Below, piece after piece: positions 31,654-32,568 of a stretch of DNA of 32,568 bases. The notes beneath the pieces were generated by a model. That model was given only the letters and a program-made list of their open reading frames with translations, was not told the origin of the DNA and did not search any database. Source of the DNA: Opitutaceae bacterium (GTDB taxonomy: Bacteria; Verrucomicrobiota; Verrucomicrobiia; Opitutales; Opitutaceae); contig JAHFTC010000017.1 of NCBI GenBank assembly GCA_023269585.1, positions 1 through 32,568 of the forward strand, written 5' to 3'. Position 1 is the stretch's first letter; every line of letters starts with the position of its first letter. The position numbers and the translations under genes are program-made.

Positions 31654-32568
31654 TCAGAGCGTGGCGATGGCGGCGGTCATCACCGCGCAGGCGCGGTCGA
31701 GGTCGGCGCCGGCGTGGGCGGTGCTGAGGAATGCGGCCTCGTAGGGACTGGGCGCGAGGTAGACACCGTTCTCGAGACAGGTGTGGAAGAACTTCCTGAA
31801 GAGGGCGGCGTCGCCGGTGAGCGCGGTGCTGTATTCGCGGACTGGTGTCGGCGTGAAGAAGAGGCTGAACATCGCGCCGCGTTGCGGGCACTGGAGGGCC
31901 AGACCCTTGGCTTTCGCGGCGGCGAGCACGGCGTCGCGCAGTTGGCGGCCGAGGGCGTCGAGGCGCGCGTACGGGTTCTCCTCCTCGAGCAGACGGAGCG
32001 CGGCGATGCCGGCGGCCATGGCGAGCGGGTTGCCGCTGAGCGTGCCGGCCTGGTACACCGGGCCGAGCGGGGCGAGGTGGTCCATGATGTCGGCCCGGCC
32101 GCCGAAGGCGCCGACGGGCAGGCCGCCGCCGATGATCTTGCCGAGTGTCGTCAGGTCGGGGGTGATGTTCTCCAGTTCCTGGACACCGCCCCGGGCGAGG
32201 CGGAAGCCGGTCATGACCTCGTCGAAGATGAGGAGGGTGCCGTGCTTGGCGGTGATCTCGCGCAGGTACGCGAGGTAGCCGGCGTCGGGCATGATGAAGC
32301 CGACGTTGCCGCAGTACGGCTCGATGATGACGCCGGCGATCTGGCCGGGGTTGGCGGCGAAGGCGGCGTCGAGCGCGGCGCGGTCGTTGTAGGGCAGGAC
32401 GATGGTTTCGCGGGCGAACGAGGCGGGCACGCCGGCGCTGTCGGGGTGCCCGTGGGTGAGGGCGCCCGAGCCGGCCTTGATGAGGAGCGAGTCGGAGTGG
32501 CCGTGGTAGCAGCCGGCGAACTTCACGATCTTGTCGCGCCGGGTGAAGCCGCGCGCGAGGCGGATGGC
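31654..32568 (-). CDS. hemL: Glutamate-1-semialdehyde 2,1-aminomutase, N-terminus beyond window
   Basis: 305 residues are visible, to the C-terminal stop; the gene runs off the right edge, so about the first third is missing. This PLP enzyme turns glutamate-1-semialdehyde into 5-aminolevulinate in C5 haem synthesis. The visible part contains [20 protein letters not shown], the [16 protein letters not shown] stretch, [17 protein letters not shown] (PLP-binding Asp), [18 protein letters not shown] with the Schiff-base Lys, and [16 protein letters not shown]. All are intact. It converges with the EVE gene. Confidence 0.96.
   Translation of the reverse strand, partial: AIRLARGFTRRDKIVKFAGCYHGHSDSLLIKAGSGALTHGHPDSAGVPASFARETIVLPYNDRAALDAAFAANPGQIAGVIIEPYCGNVGFIMPDAGYLAYLREITAKHGTLLIFDEVMTGFRLARGGVQELENITPDLTTLGKIIGGGLPVGAFGGRADIMDHLAPLGPVYQAGTLSGNPLAMAAGIAALRLLEEENPYARLDALGRQLRDAVLAAAKAKGLALQCPQRGAMFSLFFTPTPVREYSTALTGDAALFRKFFHTCLENGVYLAPSPYEAAFLSTAHAGADLDRACAVMTAAIATL

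Overview
The window is GC-rich bacterial chromosome. Gene content and order (tig-clpP-clpX, a complete Bat/aerotolerance operon, a PEGA lipoprotein, a fused SGNH/DUF1080 esterase) together with the style of its intergenic repeats suggest a verrucomicrobial genome, probably Opitutales/Opitutaceae. That placement is inference: no rRNA or other phylogenetic marker was compared. No rRNA, tRNA, CRISPR array, insertion sequence or prophage was seen.

Layout. 1-679 (-) is the N-terminal nuclease part of a type IIG (Eco57I-like) restriction-modification enzyme, cut by the window edge. 859-1992 (+) is a family-61 glycosyltransferase. 2129-5476 (+) is the protein quality-control cluster tig-clpP-clpX. 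5520-6032 (-) is a GNAT acetyltransferase. 6229-15024 (-) is one long Bat operon, read moxR, a low-GC unknown gene, DUF58, batA, batB, a Gln-rich batC-like gene, and a batD-batE fusion. 15370-16628 (+) holds a small GGQ release-factor-like protein and a PEGA lipoprotein. 16754-20630 (-) holds rmuC, a response-regulator/histidine-kinase hybrid and an ABC ATPase. 20927-21958 (+) is a divergent DAHP synthase. 22108-24772 (-) holds an ACE-like M2 peptidase and a periplasmic beta-carbonic anhydrase. 24868-25614 (+) is a charged lipoprotein gene interrupted by an in-frame amber codon. 25773-27134 (-) is the SGNH-DUF1080 hydrolase; 27315-28067 (+) a membrane-anchored unknown; 28341-29771 (-) pyruvate kinase; 30203-31018 (-) an MBL-fold hydrolase; 31125-31541 (+) an EVE-domain protein; 31654-32568 (-) hemL, cut by the window end.

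The most unusual content lies between and at the edges of genes. At least five word families (GTGGACN, GGTTTCC/G, TTTGGCG, GATTGCG, GAGGGTC) all repeat with a 7-base period. Several occur as inverted pairs, and several have entered genes: they supply the signal-peptide core of the batC-like protein, the N-terminus of the DUF58 protein and an insertion of about 35 residues in MoxR. A separate 10-base-period inverted repeat supplies the C-terminus and stop codon of the batD-batE fusion. A further class comprises compact GTAG...CTAC-closed elements, two of which (16059-16137 and 16667-16737) can fold into three-way junctions.

Functionally, tig-clpP-clpX couples nascent-chain folding to proteolysis. 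The Bat operon encodes an AAA ATPase plus von Willebrand factor A membrane proteins, presumed to assemble an envelope complex. Most other genes are single housekeeping or envelope genes with no obvious common pathway.
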